Below are positions 16,227-24,433 of a stretch of DNA of 52,525 nt, one piece after another. Below the pieces are notes generated by a model. The model ran no database searches. It was not told the DNA's origin and saw only the letters and a list, made by a program, of their open reading frames with translations. The translations under genes were made by a program, and so were the position numbers. How positions within the stretch are numbered: position 1 is the stretch's first letter; each line of letters begins with the position of its first letter. This DNA comes from Pseudomonas cyclaminis (GTDB taxonomy: Bacteria; Pseudomonadota; Gammaproteobacteria; Pseudomonadales; Pseudomonadaceae). The stretch lies in assembly GCF_015163715.1 (NCBI RefSeq), contig NZ_JADDUM010000092.1:1-52525 (forward strand), in the 5' to 3' direction.

Positions 16227-17198
16227 ATGACTGACGCAATTGTCTCCGCTTACGAGCGCTTGGTCGAAACCGTTGGGGCTTTCAATGAGAAGTGGCCCGC
16301 ATTGGTTGTCGGCGGGATGATATGGCGCATCCCGCTCCTCACTGAACAGAGGACGCCATCTCGAATCCACGTCCAGGTACTGACAGGAACTGACGCGATC
16401 AAGGCCGCTGTAGAGGCGTTACGCGAGTTTGAGCGCGATCTCGGCCAGGCTCCAGGAACCGTGCTGCGTTTGCCGGGGTACTTTATCCTCTCCGGATCGA
16501 TACTCGATGAGGGCAGGGCGGTGAACCGCTGCAAGAGCGAGCTGGTGGATGCGATCGAGGCTGAGCGAGTGTTTCGCAACGTTGCCGTCAGCCGCCGTTC
16601 TCACATCATGCGCCAGGCCCTGGGGAAAAATTTCTCTCTCAACCAGCTGAAGCGCGCAATCCAGGTTTTTGATGCTGCCCCAAGACAGATCACATTCACC
16701 TGGGCCGGTCACACCTCAGGTAAAGAGCGTGTCACTGTTGCCCACGTCCGTGAGGTGCTGCTCGCCGAGGCCCATGAAAAATCTATGGCCACCGGCGAGC
16801 CGGTGGTGAATAGCCCCCAGTGGATCGATCTGCGCAGCATCGCGAACATGGCTGAAACCGATATGTTGGATGTGCCGAAGCCCATCGCTCCGCATCCGCG
16901 GGCCATGCTGTGGTTTTCCGAGCGCAGCCGGTATGACGCAATGCTGCATGCCAACCTTCCATTCTTCGTACTCGATGGGCAACCCGCTGCAAGGATCGTT
17001 GGCCTCAAGAACTTCGATAGAGACTCGCGATCAGCAAAACGGCCAGACGTAAAGCAACGGTTGCCGGCACTCCCTGGGGGGCGCTTTTTCGTAGCCTCAT
17101 CCACTGCGGACCCAGTTGCTCAGGAGCCCGGCGCGCCAGAGACACCCGAGGTGCTATCGACGTACCGAGAGTCAGTAAAAAACATCTCAGACCGATAG
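16227..17198 (+). CDS. Tus-like replication terminator (Ter-binding) protein
   Basis: This 323-aa protein aligns by eye with Tus over most of its length. Examples: GTVLRLPGYFIL against the AVRLPGVLCYQV segment; FSLNQLKRAIQVFD against ITLNAYRTLTVLHD; ITFTWAGHTSGKERVTVAHV against LRFGWANKHIIKNLHRDEV; AMLWFSERSRYDAML and VGLKNFDRD against the C-terminal Tus domain. Tus binds Ter asymmetrically and stops DnaB-driven forks from one side. The lock histidine (H144 in Escherichia coli) has no certain equivalent; His126 or Arg129 are nearest. About 40 extra residues follow the last conserved block. Function as a plasmid fork trap is inferred. Confidence 0.75.
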   Translation: MTDAIVSAYERLVETVGAFNEKWPALVVGGMIWRIPLLTEQRTPSRIHVQVLTGTDAIKAAVEALREFERDLGQAPGTVLRLPGYFILSGSILDEGRAVNRCKSELVDAIEAERVFRNVAVSRRSHIMRQALGKNFSLNQLKRAIQVFDAAPRQITFTWAGHTSGKERVTVAHVREVLLAEAHEKSMATGEPVVNSPQWIDLRSIANMAETDMLDVPKPIAPHPRAMLWFSERSRYDAMLHANLPFFVLDGQPAARIVGLKNFDRDSRSAKRPDVKQRLPALPGGRFFVASSTADPVAQEPGAPETPEVLSTYRESVKNISDR

Positions 17199-17386
17199 CT
17201 TACCCTTCAAAATCAACAGCTTAGACTTCGCATAATAGGGATTATGTTAAACTCGGTAGCACGCTAATAATTAGGTAGCAAAGATTATCTCCTTATGCGC
17301 TGAGCTGTTCAAGCCACTCGTGAACCGCGTACGCTCCTCTGAGGCCGCTTGCATTCCGCTAGCTGCCTGAAACGGAGATCGAGAAG

Positions 17387-17662
17387 ATGATGATTGATGG
17401 CGTTGAGAAACGAATTGAAGCCGGCGTGAATACGGCCCTGGACATGGTTGAGGTATTGGTTGCAGCTGGCCAGCCCCTCAAAGCTGCGATTGCCACCTCG
17501 CGAATACTCACGATGGAAGTTGTCCGCGAGTCTCTGGCAAAGAACCTCGCAAACAAAAGCGGCTCGGTGATTACTCATACCTTGGCCACTACGCCAGCCC
17601 AATCTGGGCCGGTACCGGCCCAGCACACTGCAAAAACGAAACAGCATCAGACCGTTGATTGA
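17387..17662 (+). CDS. Small hypothetical protein
   Basis: This 91-aa protein starts MMIDGVEKRIEAGVNTALDM behind CGGAGATCGAGAAG. The first 60 residues are predicted helical (LDMVEVLVAAGQPLKAAI, SRILTMEVVRESLAKNL); the Thr/Pro/Gln-rich tail looks disordered. It is monocistronic: 190 bp separate it from the tus-like gene, and the next gene is on the other strand. A plausible promoter (TTAGAC ... TATGTT) lies near 17221-17250. No family is recognised. Confidence 0.5.
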   Translation: MMIDGVEKRIEAGVNTALDMVEVLVAAGQPLKAAIATSRILTMEVVRESLAKNLANKSGSVITHTLATTPAQSGPVPAQHTAKTKQHQTVD

Positions 17663-17851
17663 TCATCGAGGCCGGCCGGGAGATCTTTACGATACACCCG
17701 GCCAGGCACGCAATACGCGCTCCCTCACCTCACGCTTCCCGTCAGCACGGGCTGTAACGACTGCACAGCGCCCTGGAGGCTCAGGGAGGGTTAACCTGGC
17801 CCTGAGGCCCTGCGATCGGCTACAAAACCGCATATCCCCTCCGAATGGCCC

Positions 17852-18820
17852 TTATCGGCAGTTTCCGGCCCGTATGAACCCCGCAGCTTCGGCGTCCGCA
17901 GCGCTCGCAAACTCTACCCGGTTCCGCATTCCGACCTTTTCATAGCTCGGGCAGCCGAATGGCAGGTGGTAAACGTTGCTATTGCGGTTGCCAATCACCG
18001 GCGAAAGCACGCTGGAGGAGTATCCACCGGACACCTGGTGTTCAACTGGTTCGCTCCGAATGGCCTGTGCCATTGTACCGGCTCCCTTCACTCGCATACC
18101 GAGATTCCAGGATCTTTCACCTGTTACGAATGGGTTGCTATGCCCCATTACTCTGGCGATCCGCCGGTCACGCTCCTGTTCCCACGCGCTCACCGGGTAT
18201 TGACGATCCCAGGCCATCAGCAACTGCTGTTGTGCTCTGGACATCGATAGCCCGTAACGGTCGTGCATGTAGAAGTAGATTCGGGCAACCGCGCCCTTCA
18301 CCTGGTCGCGAGGTTCTGTCACGCGTTGCTGAAAATCTGTTCTGGTCGGGCAAGCCCCGTATTGCATCGGTGTTGAGGGTAAAACGCCATAGCGAAAATT
18401 GCTCCGGTCAGCATTGACCTCGCCCACACTCACCGCGAGGTTGTGCATGTCCGCTTCCATTTTGCGAAATACCGGATCGGTGTCGATGCAGTTCTTGCGC
18501 CCCCCGTTCTGCCAACACTGCCGCTGGCTGCCGAAGGCGTATGCCGGCAAGACGTGCTCCCATTCGATGCGCTGGGCGCGATTTTCCTGGGCGCGCACTT
18601 CGTACCCGCACGAGGCGAAGTCCACCCGGCCTCCCGATCGCCCTACCCACTTCCAACTGCACCCACAGTAAAGATCGCCGGCTTCGCTGGTGTTGCGGTC
18701 GTAGTAGACCTTCTGACGTAGTTCAACCTTGGCCTGCTCGAAGGTCGTAGGGGCTGAGGCAAGAGCGAGGTGAGACGTGGCCATCAGCATGGCCGTAAAC
18801 ATCATGAGGGTCGATTTCAC
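17852..18820 (-). CDS. Exported endonuclease I with a C-terminal YHLP/CPSY domain
   Basis: This 322-aa protein has a signal peptide (MKSTLMMFTAMLMATSHLALA). Residues of about 27-225 are an endonuclease I domain: KVYYDRNTSEAGDLYCGC, the active-site RIEWEHVLPAYAFG, DMHNLAVSVGEVNADRSNF, and GAVARIYFYMHDRYGL. Residues of about 280-322 form a separate small domain (VYHLPFGCPSYEKV, RNRVEFASAADAEAAGF, GNC), as found at the end of other secreted nucleases. It would degrade DNA in the periplasm. Monocistronic; upstream lies the convergent kla terminator. The role on a plasmid (entry exclusion, DNA uptake limits) is unknown. Confidence 0.85.
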   Translation of the reverse strand: MKSTLMMFTAMLMATSHLALASAPTTFEQAKVELRQKVYYDRNTSEAGDLYCGCSWKWVGRSGGRVDFASCGYEVRAQENRAQRIEWEHVLPAYAFGSQRQCWQNGGRKNCIDTDPVFRKMEADMHNLAVSVGEVNADRSNFRYGVLPSTPMQYGACPTRTDFQQRVTEPRDQVKGAVARIYFYMHDRYGLSMSRAQQQLLMAWDRQYPVSAWEQERDRRIARVMGHSNPFVTGERSWNLGMRVKGAGTMAQAIRSEPVEHQVSGGYSSSVLSPVIGNRNSNVYHLPFGCPSYEKVGMRNRVEFASAADAEAAGFIRAGNCR

Positions 18821-18867
18821 GGTCTTTTCCTTAAAACAAGGGTGGTTCCAGGCTATTCAGGGGAAAA

Positions 18868-18891
18868 AAAACCCAAGCAAGGCTTGGGTTT
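18868..18891 (-). terminator. Terminator of the kla-like operon
   Basis: AACCCAAGC / GCTTGGGTT arms, loop AAG, with an eight-T run on the minus strand (A run at 18864-18871). It ends the operon that starts at 22200. Confidence 0.85.
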
Positions 18892-18909
18892 GAGCGCTGC
18901 TCGCAGGAG

Positions 18910-20298
18910 CTACCGCAGCGGGGTAAGAAGCTCGCCAATGCGACGAACCCTGCGAAAGATAATTTGCGCGATCGATTCATGGCCCGTGGCAATGACCCCA
19001 AACAACCCTGCCAGGAGAAGTGCCCAGAAGCTGTTGCGCTTCCAGTCGCTTGCCTCGGCCAAGGCACTCTGGCGATGCTGTTCGGCTCGATCAGAAAGAG
19101 ACGGGCTTTCTGGGCCAAGCGCAGTTGCCTCGATGGCGTAGGCAATGCCGGCCGGCACGGAAAAATCGCCCTTGATTTTTCCCTCTCGCAGGTTTTTCGC
19201 TGTCAGCACGACCCATTTTGAAGAGCTGCCGCCGGCAACAGATGCTTGGGCCAGCACATACGCCCTGGCCACCTCGTCCAGATCCTCTCTGGAGCTGAGC
19301 AGGCGCTGAAGCGTCGGTAGGTTCTTCGACTCAACCGCGGAATAAAACTCGCTGGGCCTACTTGCTGTGCTCGTCGTACCCGGATCGAGTATCCCCAGAA
19401 ACGCGCCCATGACGTGCGGCATCATGCCAATCATTACAGCTGGAACGATGTTGAAAATGCGTCCGGTAATGACCGCAAGGCCTATGCCCGCAATCATTGC
19501 AACCGCACTGATCATTTTGAGCGCTGTGCTATTGAGGATCGAGTCGACGGCTGATTCGACCCCCATCAACCCGCCAATACCGCCGCCCTCGTGGCCCGAT
19601 GCTTGGAAGGCCTTGGCGATCGCATCAGGAACCAGGATCTGGTCAATAGCCGTTGTTGGCTCTGCGGCGATACCCAGCGCGTAAAATACGCCCCCGAATA
19701 CCGCTAAACCCAGGGCGGTACCACCGTAGATGAGCGTGCCTTTGCGTAGCTTCTTCGCCCGCGAGATCAGTTCCTGGAGGGGCGCGTCAAAAGGCGTCGG
19801 CGCTTTTGCCGGCAAAGCTGGTTCGGGTTGGGCTCGATGTGTCTTCGGCGCTGTCGGCTCTACTTTCGCTTCGTTTGAGGCTTGTTCGTGCTTGGCGGTG
19901 ACATGTACCGTCTGCCCAACCGGCTGCCGTAATAGCTTCAGATCCTGACCGAGCACACGCTGTGTCTTGCCTGCAACGAGACCACGAGATATTTCCTTTC
20001 TACGAGCACCGTAATTAGCGAGGAGCTTGTCGAGCTCTGCATCAGGAACGTCCTTCGCGGCGACTTTTCCATCAACAAGCAGCGTGTACAACTGCGGGTC
20101 AACCTCTGGAGTCTGCCTGGACAGTTCCAGCTCTTGACCGAGAACGCGCTCGGTCTGGCCAGCCATCAGCCTATTCAAGGTACTGTCCTCCACGACGCCA
20201 TAGTCATTCAAGAGACTCGATAGCTGCGCTAAGGGAATGTTTTCCTTCGCAACGAGGCCGTCGACCCGCAACCGGAAAAGTTGGACTGGTTCGGTCAT
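18910..20298 (-). CDS. Membrane protein with tandem N-terminal repeats (klaC/telB position)
   Basis: This 462-aa protein begins with two about 58-residue repeats: LFRLRVDGLVAKENIPLAQL... ending AGQTERVLGQEL, and LYTLLVDGKVAAKDVPDAEL... ending AGKTQRVLGQDL. A Pro/Ala-rich linker follows (about 130-170), then a hydrophobic segment (LIYGGTALGLAVFGGVFYAL), a strongly hydrophobic core at about 265-310 (ALKMISAVAMIAGIGLAVIT, MIGMMPHVMGAFLG), and a last segment (SFWALLLAGLFGVIATG). It overlaps telA by one base. It holds the position of klaC/telB in IncP kilA operons but is longer; homology is not established. Confidence 0.65.
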   Translation of the reverse strand: MTEPVQLFRLRVDGLVAKENIPLAQLSSLLNDYGVVEDSTLNRLMAGQTERVLGQELELSRQTPEVDPQLYTLLVDGKVAAKDVPDAELDKLLANYGARRKEISRGLVAGKTQRVLGQDLKLLRQPVGQTVHVTAKHEQASNEAKVEPTAPKTHRAQPEPALPAKAPTPFDAPLQELISRAKKLRKGTLIYGGTALGLAVFGGVFYALGIAAEPTTAIDQILVPDAIAKAFQASGHEGGGIGGLMGVESAVDSILNSTALKMISAVAMIAGIGLAVITGRIFNIVPAVMIGMMPHVMGAFLGILDPGTTSTASRPSEFYSAVESKNLPTLQRLLSSREDLDEVARAYVLAQASVAGGSSSKWVVLTAKNLREGKIKGDFSVPAGIAYAIEATALGPESPSLSDRAEQHRQSALAEASDWKRNSFWALLLAGLFGVIATGHESIAQIIFRRVRRIGELLTPLR

Positions 20299-21416
20299 CA
20301 GTGAAGCTCCTTCACTTCATCAGTCCTGCCCAGGCGCTTCTGGAGATCGAGACGCATGCCCTGGATCTCTTTCTCTGCGGCCTTGCGTTGAGCTACGCCC
20401 TCACGCTGGATTTTGATTACGTCTTCGACGGTCTGGATCAGCGTGGCCTGGACCTTCTGCAAGGTGTCCACGTCGATTACCAACCGCTGGTTAGCTTTGG
20501 CCGTCTCTACGGAGTTGCGGTGCAGCAGCTCGGCGTTGCGTTTGAGGAGATCGTTGGTGGTGTCGTCGATTTTGGTGGCCAGCTGGACGGCGTTCCGCTG
20601 CTCGTTCAGCGTCAAAGCCAGCATGAATTGGCGCTTCCAGGCCGGCACAGTGATTTCCCGGATGGTGTGGAACTTGTCCACCAGCATCTGGTTATTCGCT
20701 TGAATCATCCGAATCGTCGGGAGGCTCTGCATCGCAGACTGCTGGAGCGCCGTGAGGTCGCCAATACGCTTGTCGAGGTTGGAGATCAGTGCATCCAGAT
20801 CCGCAACTTGCTGCAAGCGGGCCGGGTCGTTCCCGATGTTCGCCCGAAGCTGAGAAACCTGCATCTGTAGCTCCGCAAGGCGCTGCTTACCGGCGGCAAT
20901 GTGGATGCCAAGCAGGCGATGCTCCTCGCGTACCGCAACGAACATGGACTCGAGGCCGGTATTCCGAGCAGAAATGCCCGCTTGTGTTTGGTCGACTTCA
21001 GCAACGAGCTTTTCAATTTGCTCTCGCGTGGTGTCGAACTGACCCATGACGGACTTGCCGCGCAGGGTTACTTTGTCGATCAGCGGGCCGATGACAGGGA
21101 TGCGCGAACGGCGATTGGAAAGCGCGCTGACATTGAGCGACTGCGCGACGGCAACCACCTCGCTCAGCTTTGCGCCGGCATCGTCCAGGTCGCTGTTACG
21201 AACCTGGTCGAGCAAGCTGTCGGCGTAGGAGGACGTGTGTTCTGCCACTTCCCTGCCGAACTGAGAAACCGAGAGCGGGTTTTCTGCCTGGATCAGTGCC
21301 GCTACAGCCTTGATCTGGGGGATGTCCTGTTCCTGGAGACCAAGAGCCTGAAGCCCAGCTGGAGTAAGCTCGGTGTTGGTAGTGGCGAGATCTGTCACGG
21401 TAATTTCCTGCTGCAT
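20298..21416 (-). CDS. telA: TelA/KlaB-family toxic-anion resistance protein
   Basis: This 372-aa, nearly all-helical protein matches the TelA family: SRIPVIGPLIDKVTLRGKSV, FDTTREQIEKLVAEVDQ, ARNTGLESMFVAVREEHR, ITVPAWKRQFMLALTLNEQR, and the coiled C-terminus with LQKVQATLIQTVEDVIKIQR. It is cytoplasmic, often plasmid-borne, and linked to tellurite resistance and the kilA phenotype; the molecular function is unknown. It lies 10 bp after the 257-aa gene and overlaps the membrane gene by one base, indicating a tight three-gene operon. Confidence 0.9.
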   Translation of the reverse strand: MQQEITVTDLATTNTELTPAGLQALGLQEQDIPQIKAVAALIQAENPLSVSQFGREVAEHTSSYADSLLDQVRNSDLDDAGAKLSEVVAVAQSLNVSALSNRRSRIPVIGPLIDKVTLRGKSVMGQFDTTREQIEKLVAEVDQTQAGISARNTGLESMFVAVREEHRLLGIHIAAGKQRLAELQMQVSQLRANIGNDPARLQQVADLDALISNLDKRIGDLTALQQSAMQSLPTIRMIQANNQMLVDKFHTIREITVPAWKRQFMLALTLNEQRNAVQLATKIDDTTNDLLKRNAELLHRNSVETAKANQRLVIDVDTLQKVQATLIQTVEDVIKIQREGVAQRKAAEKEIQGMRLDLQKRLGRTDEVKELH

Positions 21417-21426
21417 GTTTTGCTCC

Positions 21427-22200
21427 TCAGTGCTTCACGCCATTCAGGCTTTCAGACAGGCTGGCCATCAGCGCCTGATGCGCCTTGCTGGCAGCCTCGA
21501 CCATCGCCGGGCTCATGTGTTTGGTAGTGATCAGGGTAAGGGTGTGTTGCCGCCATACTGGAACCAGTACGGTGACTGTCTCTCGGAAGCGATCGAGCAT
21601 GTCGAGGGCTTGAGCGCGGCTCAGCTTCATCTGGCTAACGCTCAGTTCGTGTGAAGCCAGAAGTGTTGCCAAGTTGGCGAGCTTTCGCGCCAGCCGCTCT
21701 CGCGGCCGATCAAACTCGATCTCCCCCTCCGCTACCGTCCCGATGAGAGGGTTCTCTTCGAGGAATTCGCGCCCGGCCTGGATGAACACTTTCAGTGCTT
21801 CCGCCTCTTCGGCGTGGGCAACGATCATTCTGCTGATGGCACTGACCGTATCGCGTACACCTTGGGCATGCCCTTCAGCTTCGGCCAGTAGCTGTTCCAG
21901 TGTTGACCGGGCGACTTGATAGCGAACCTGCTTTTCCACGGCTCCGCCCAGAACCTTCTCGAACCAGGTCGGCTTCCGGGTAATCTGCTCCGGCGAGGCG
22001 TCGGCCATTTTCGAGAGGATTTCTGCGATTTTCGCCGCAAGCGCTGCCGCCGACCCGCTCTCCATGAGATCTGATAGTTGATCGATTTTGGCAGAGCTAT
22101 CCGCTACGCCCCCGTACTCGCCGAGGCGAGCCGGGAAAGCAAACAACTCAGGGAGTACCTGCTGTTTGAGGTGGTCGATGTTGACCACTGAATGAGTCAT
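21427..22200 (-). CDS. KlaA-like protein, first gene of the kla operon
   Basis: This 257-aa helical protein has, from memory, the same length as KlaA of IncP plasmids, and it precedes telA as klaA does. It shares a signature with TelA: VTVLVPVWRQHTLTLITTK compares with the ITVPAWKRQF block, suggesting the two proteins are distant relatives. A long helical arm (about 90-190) is rich in Ala, Glu and Arg. ATG 22200 follows AAGGAGAAATTTTCC. Co-expression with telA is certain from spacing; the biochemical role is unknown. Confidence 0.65.
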   Translation of the reverse strand: MTHSVVNIDHLKQQVLPELFAFPARLGEYGGVADSSAKIDQLSDLMESGSAAALAAKIAEILSKMADASPEQITRKPTWFEKVLGGAVEKQVRYQVARSTLEQLLAEAEGHAQGVRDTVSAISRMIVAHAEEAEALKVFIQAGREFLEENPLIGTVAEGEIEFDRPRERLARKLANLATLLASHELSVSQMKLSRAQALDMLDRFRETVTVLVPVWRQHTLTLITTKHMSPAMVEAASKAHQALMASLSESLNGVKH

Positions 22201-22405
22201 GGCGGAAAATTTCTCCTTGGATTTGTTGGAGATCGTACCTGCCGTATTCCTTGGCGGGTTGTTATTTCAGACGCTTTTACCGACTGAAAGCGCAGCTCGA
22301 AGTCGTTGTATCGCGATCTCGAAATAACCCAAACCTCCCCGAGTCGCTTCAAAATGGCGCGAATAATCGCCACATTTCCCTAGCTATGCGAGTTTCGACC
22401 TGAAG

Positions 22406-22765
22406 TCATTCAGGGGGTAGGTAGAGCGCAACCAGTGGCACGCATAGGCGAACGGCTCCCCGCATGTGCAGAGTGGTCGGCGAATGGACAATCCGGTCAA
22501 GCAGCCACGTCCACGATTTGACGAGCCGTTCTTCAGGAGGTGTTGAATCCTCCAGGTGCTGCTTGAATTCGGCGAACTTTGCGTGGCTATGCTCGAAAAC
22601 GCCGGTCTGCCGGCAGATTTCGGCCAGGGCCCGGATGTCGTCACCGTTCTGAATCAGCGTCGAGCGCATGTCTGAGTCGTCTTGATCCATCGCGGAAAGC
22701 AGGTCGGTCATCATGCGGTCGATCAATCGCGACTCGTCTTGCTGGGGATCGTTGGTGTCTGGCAT
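22406..22765 (-). CDS. Hypothetical acidic protein
   Basis: This is 119 aa from ATG 22765 (MPDTNDPQQDESRLIDRMMT), which has the near-perfect site AAAGGAGACAGCT. The frame stays open to 23083, but the upstream part is Arg/Cys/Ser-rich shadow sequence. It has an acidic N-terminal helix, then RALAEICRQTGVFEHSHAKF and a basic, hydrophobic end. It lies upstream of the kla operon on the same strand with a 205-bp gap. No family is recognised. Confidence 0.6.
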   Translation of the reverse strand: MPDTNDPQQDESRLIDRMMTDLLSAMDQDDSDMRSTLIQNGDDIRALAEICRQTGVFEHSHAKFAEFKQHLEDSTPPEERLVKSWTWLLDRIVHSPTTLHMRGAVRLCVPLVALYLPPE

Positions 22766-23062
22766 AGCTGTCTCCTTTGACTTGTTCGAAATCGGTTTTA
22801 CCGGAGACTTCAAGAATCCCAAGCATGCGAGAAGACGAGACATCCCCACAAATGCCCTGCCGCGCGAGCACCCGCAAGCAACTGGCTGCGACCTGCGAGT
22901 TTTGCGGACAGATGAGTTTTGGTTTTGCGGCAGCGGACTGTGGGTGTGTCCTGAGCCAGCTCTTCCTGGAAGGGAAGAAGTCTGCATACCCCGGACGAGG
23001 CAGGCCGCGGGCCTCGAAATCAAGGGCTGCATCGTCAAAACGGTGACTTTCTCATCGCGGCA
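22766..23062. other. Gene-poor interval upstream of the 119-aa gene
   Basis: About 300 bp between the 119-aa gene and a terminator. It presumably holds the promoter for the minus-strand gene. No convincing short gene or repeat is visible. Confidence 0.45.
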
Positions 23063-23064
23063 AG

Positions 23065-23103
23065 ACAGCAAAAAGCCCAGCACTTCTGCTGGGCTTTTTG
23101 CTG
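23065..23103. terminator. Bidirectional terminator
   Basis: AGCAAAAAGCCCAGCA / TGCTGGGCTTTTTGCT arms around CTTC: a long perfect stem with A and T runs. It ends the RES/Xre operon read from the right. Confidence 0.9.
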
Positions 23104-23116
23104 TTCAGGGCGCTTG

Positions 23117-23554
23117 CTAGAACAACCTCGAATCAGGGGTGAAAAGCTCAACCTGAATAGTCGCGCTCTGTGCTTCTGGGTGCCGAGGGTTGAACAGGTA
23201 GTTCACCGTGCTCGGTATGATAGCGCTGGGCACTGGCAGTAGCAGTGCGTTGCACTCATCAAGGAACTGGTTACCAATGCCTCTGGTGAGCTCGGTCTCT
23301 GCCGACCAACCAGCCGGCAAAGTGGGCATCTGGGCTTGTGATACAGAGTCAGGCACTTCGATACGGAGAAGCTGCATCGTCGCCGGAAAATCCTCTGGAT
23401 CAATTTCCAGATGAACAAGCACCTCGAGCATTGCTCCCGGCGGGCTGGTCGCGGTGTAGACGACCGGTCTGCCGGCCTGGTGCCAACGGCCGCTCACCCG
23501 CAAGCCGCCTGTCCCGCTCAAGTCAGCATATGAGCTGATCCGCCACAGAATCAC
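23117..23554 (-). CDS. RES-domain toxin
   Basis: This 145-aa protein carries the RES fold: LWRISSYADLSGTGGLRVSG, GRWHQAGRPVVYTATSPPGA, and a C-terminal NPRHPEAQSATIQ. The conserved Arg, Glu and Ser of RES enzymes appear in GRW, EVLVHLE and NPRHPE contexts. RES toxins degrade NAD+ or ADP-ribosylate targets. It overlaps the antitoxin gene by 4 bp and ends at a strong terminator. The pair should stabilise the plasmid. Confidence 0.9.
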   Translation of the reverse strand: MILWRISSYADLSGTGGLRVSGRWHQAGRPVVYTATSPPGAMLEVLVHLEIDPEDFPATMQLLRIEVPDSVSQAQMPTLPAGWSAETELTRGIGNQFLDECNALLLPVPSAIIPSTVNYLFNPRHPEAQSATIQVELFTPDSRLF

Positions 23555-24000
23555 AGAGCGAAGCCTTCGGCGATTTGCAGCAGCATCTCTTCAACCTGGC
23601 TTGTGCCTTGCTGAGTTGTGAGCAGTTGCATGGGCGTCAACCCAGAGAATCGTTCCTTGGGCTTGGAGAGCCATCGCTTGGCCTTGTCGGCGTCCCCAAA
23701 AATAGCCTCAGCCATCGCGGTAATGTGCGCCGATCGGAAGAGCCGGTCGCTTTCCTCGACAGTGAGGGGCTGATCGCGCTCGATCCGGTTTTTCAGGGTG
23801 CGCAGCGGGATAATCTGGTCTCGCTCCAGCGGGGTAACCACCCCCTCTTCAGTGAGCCTCATTAACCGCGCTGCGGAAAAGCCATGGCTGATTCTGGTGT
23901 GAATCTCGAAGTCGCTGGCAGACTCTGGGATCTCCAGCAGTATTTGTAAGCGAGCACGGTAAGCTGAATACCCGTGGTCGCGTAGGACTTCAGCAAGCAT
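23551..24000 (-). CDS. Xre/MbcA/ParS-type antitoxin of the RES toxin
   Basis: This 149-aa protein has an N-terminal Xre-like DNA-binding region (HTRISHGFSAARLMRLTEEG, LERDQIIPLRTLKNRI) and a C-terminal toxin-binding domain (DRLFRSAHITAMAEAIFGDA, AKRWLSKPKERFSGLTPMQL, GTSQVEEMLLQIAEG). It neutralises the RES toxin and represses the operon, probably through the 14-bp-arm palindrome 14 bp upstream of its ATG at 24000. Confidence 0.9.
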   Translation of the reverse strand: MLAEVLRDHGYSAYRARLQILLEIPESASDFEIHTRISHGFSAARLMRLTEEGVVTPLERDQIIPLRTLKNRIERDQPLTVEESDRLFRSAHITAMAEAIFGDADKAKRWLSKPKERFSGLTPMQLLTTQQGTSQVEEMLLQIAEGFAL

Positions 24001-24013
24001 GATGGTTCTCCTG

Positions 24014-24050
24014 TCCGGCGTTTCCCGGTTAGTATGCGGGAAACGCCGGA
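24014..24050. promoter_or_regulatory. Palindromic operator of the RES/Xre operon
   Basis: TCCGGCGTTTCCCG (24014-24027) and CGGGAAACGCCGGA (24037-24050) are perfect 14-bp arms around a 9-bp spacer. It lies just upstream of the antitoxin start, where autoregulation by the toxin-antitoxin complex is expected. Confidence 0.8.
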
Positions 24051-24080
24051 GGATGCAAGCTTACCGTTTGGGTGGCCCGG

Positions 24081-24110
24081 CTGGCGGTCGCCTGGCGGTC
24101 GCCTGGCGGT
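24081..24110 (+). repeat. Short tandem repeat
   Basis: CTGGCGGTCGC is repeated head to tail at 24081 and 24092, with a partial third copy from 24103. It lies in the RES/Xre upstream region; no function is assigned. Confidence 0.55.
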
Positions 24111-24176
24111 AGAGATGTGGCGGTCACTTTCAACCCATCCAAGATGATGCTCGAGGAGCGCCTTTGGTGGGTCAGC

Positions 24177-24416
24177 CTACTGGCTGCGTTGGCCAAACAT
24201 GTCTGCTTGTTGGTTCGCTTGATCTGTTTTCGGCGTGTTGAGCGGGTGGCCTAGCTGCCGGCGCACCTCGGCGAGCCACGCCTTGTAGGGAGTGTTTTTT
24301 CGTTCTCCCCACGGGTATGCCTCGGCCAGCGCCTTTCGGAGGGCCTGCTGGTCGCTTCGCCCTATGCGGCGAATTACCTCCCCAACAATCGGTGCTGCTC
24401 GATCTGCCCAGGACAT
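24177..24416 (-). CDS. Hypothetical protein
   Basis: This is 79 aa from ATG 24416 (MSWADRAAPIVGEVIRRIGR) behind GAGGGAAAGGGC; a GTG at 24437 is in frame but overlaps the upstream stop. The pattern YPWGERKNTPYKAWLAEVRR is shared by small proteins seen in phages and plasmids, function unknown. It follows the 147-aa gene in an apparent operon and has a hydrophilic Gln-rich tail. Confidence 0.6.
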   Translation of the reverse strand: MSWADRAAPIVGEVIRRIGRSDQQALRKALAEAYPWGERKNTPYKAWLAEVRRQLGHPLNTPKTDQANQQADMFGQRSQ

Positions 24417-24433
24417 GCCCTTTCCCTCAGCTG

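Noticed and set aside
24081..24110. CTGGCGGTCGC tandem as an operator
   Set aside because: Only two and a half copies, off the dyad of the RES/Xre promoter; more likely replication slippage.
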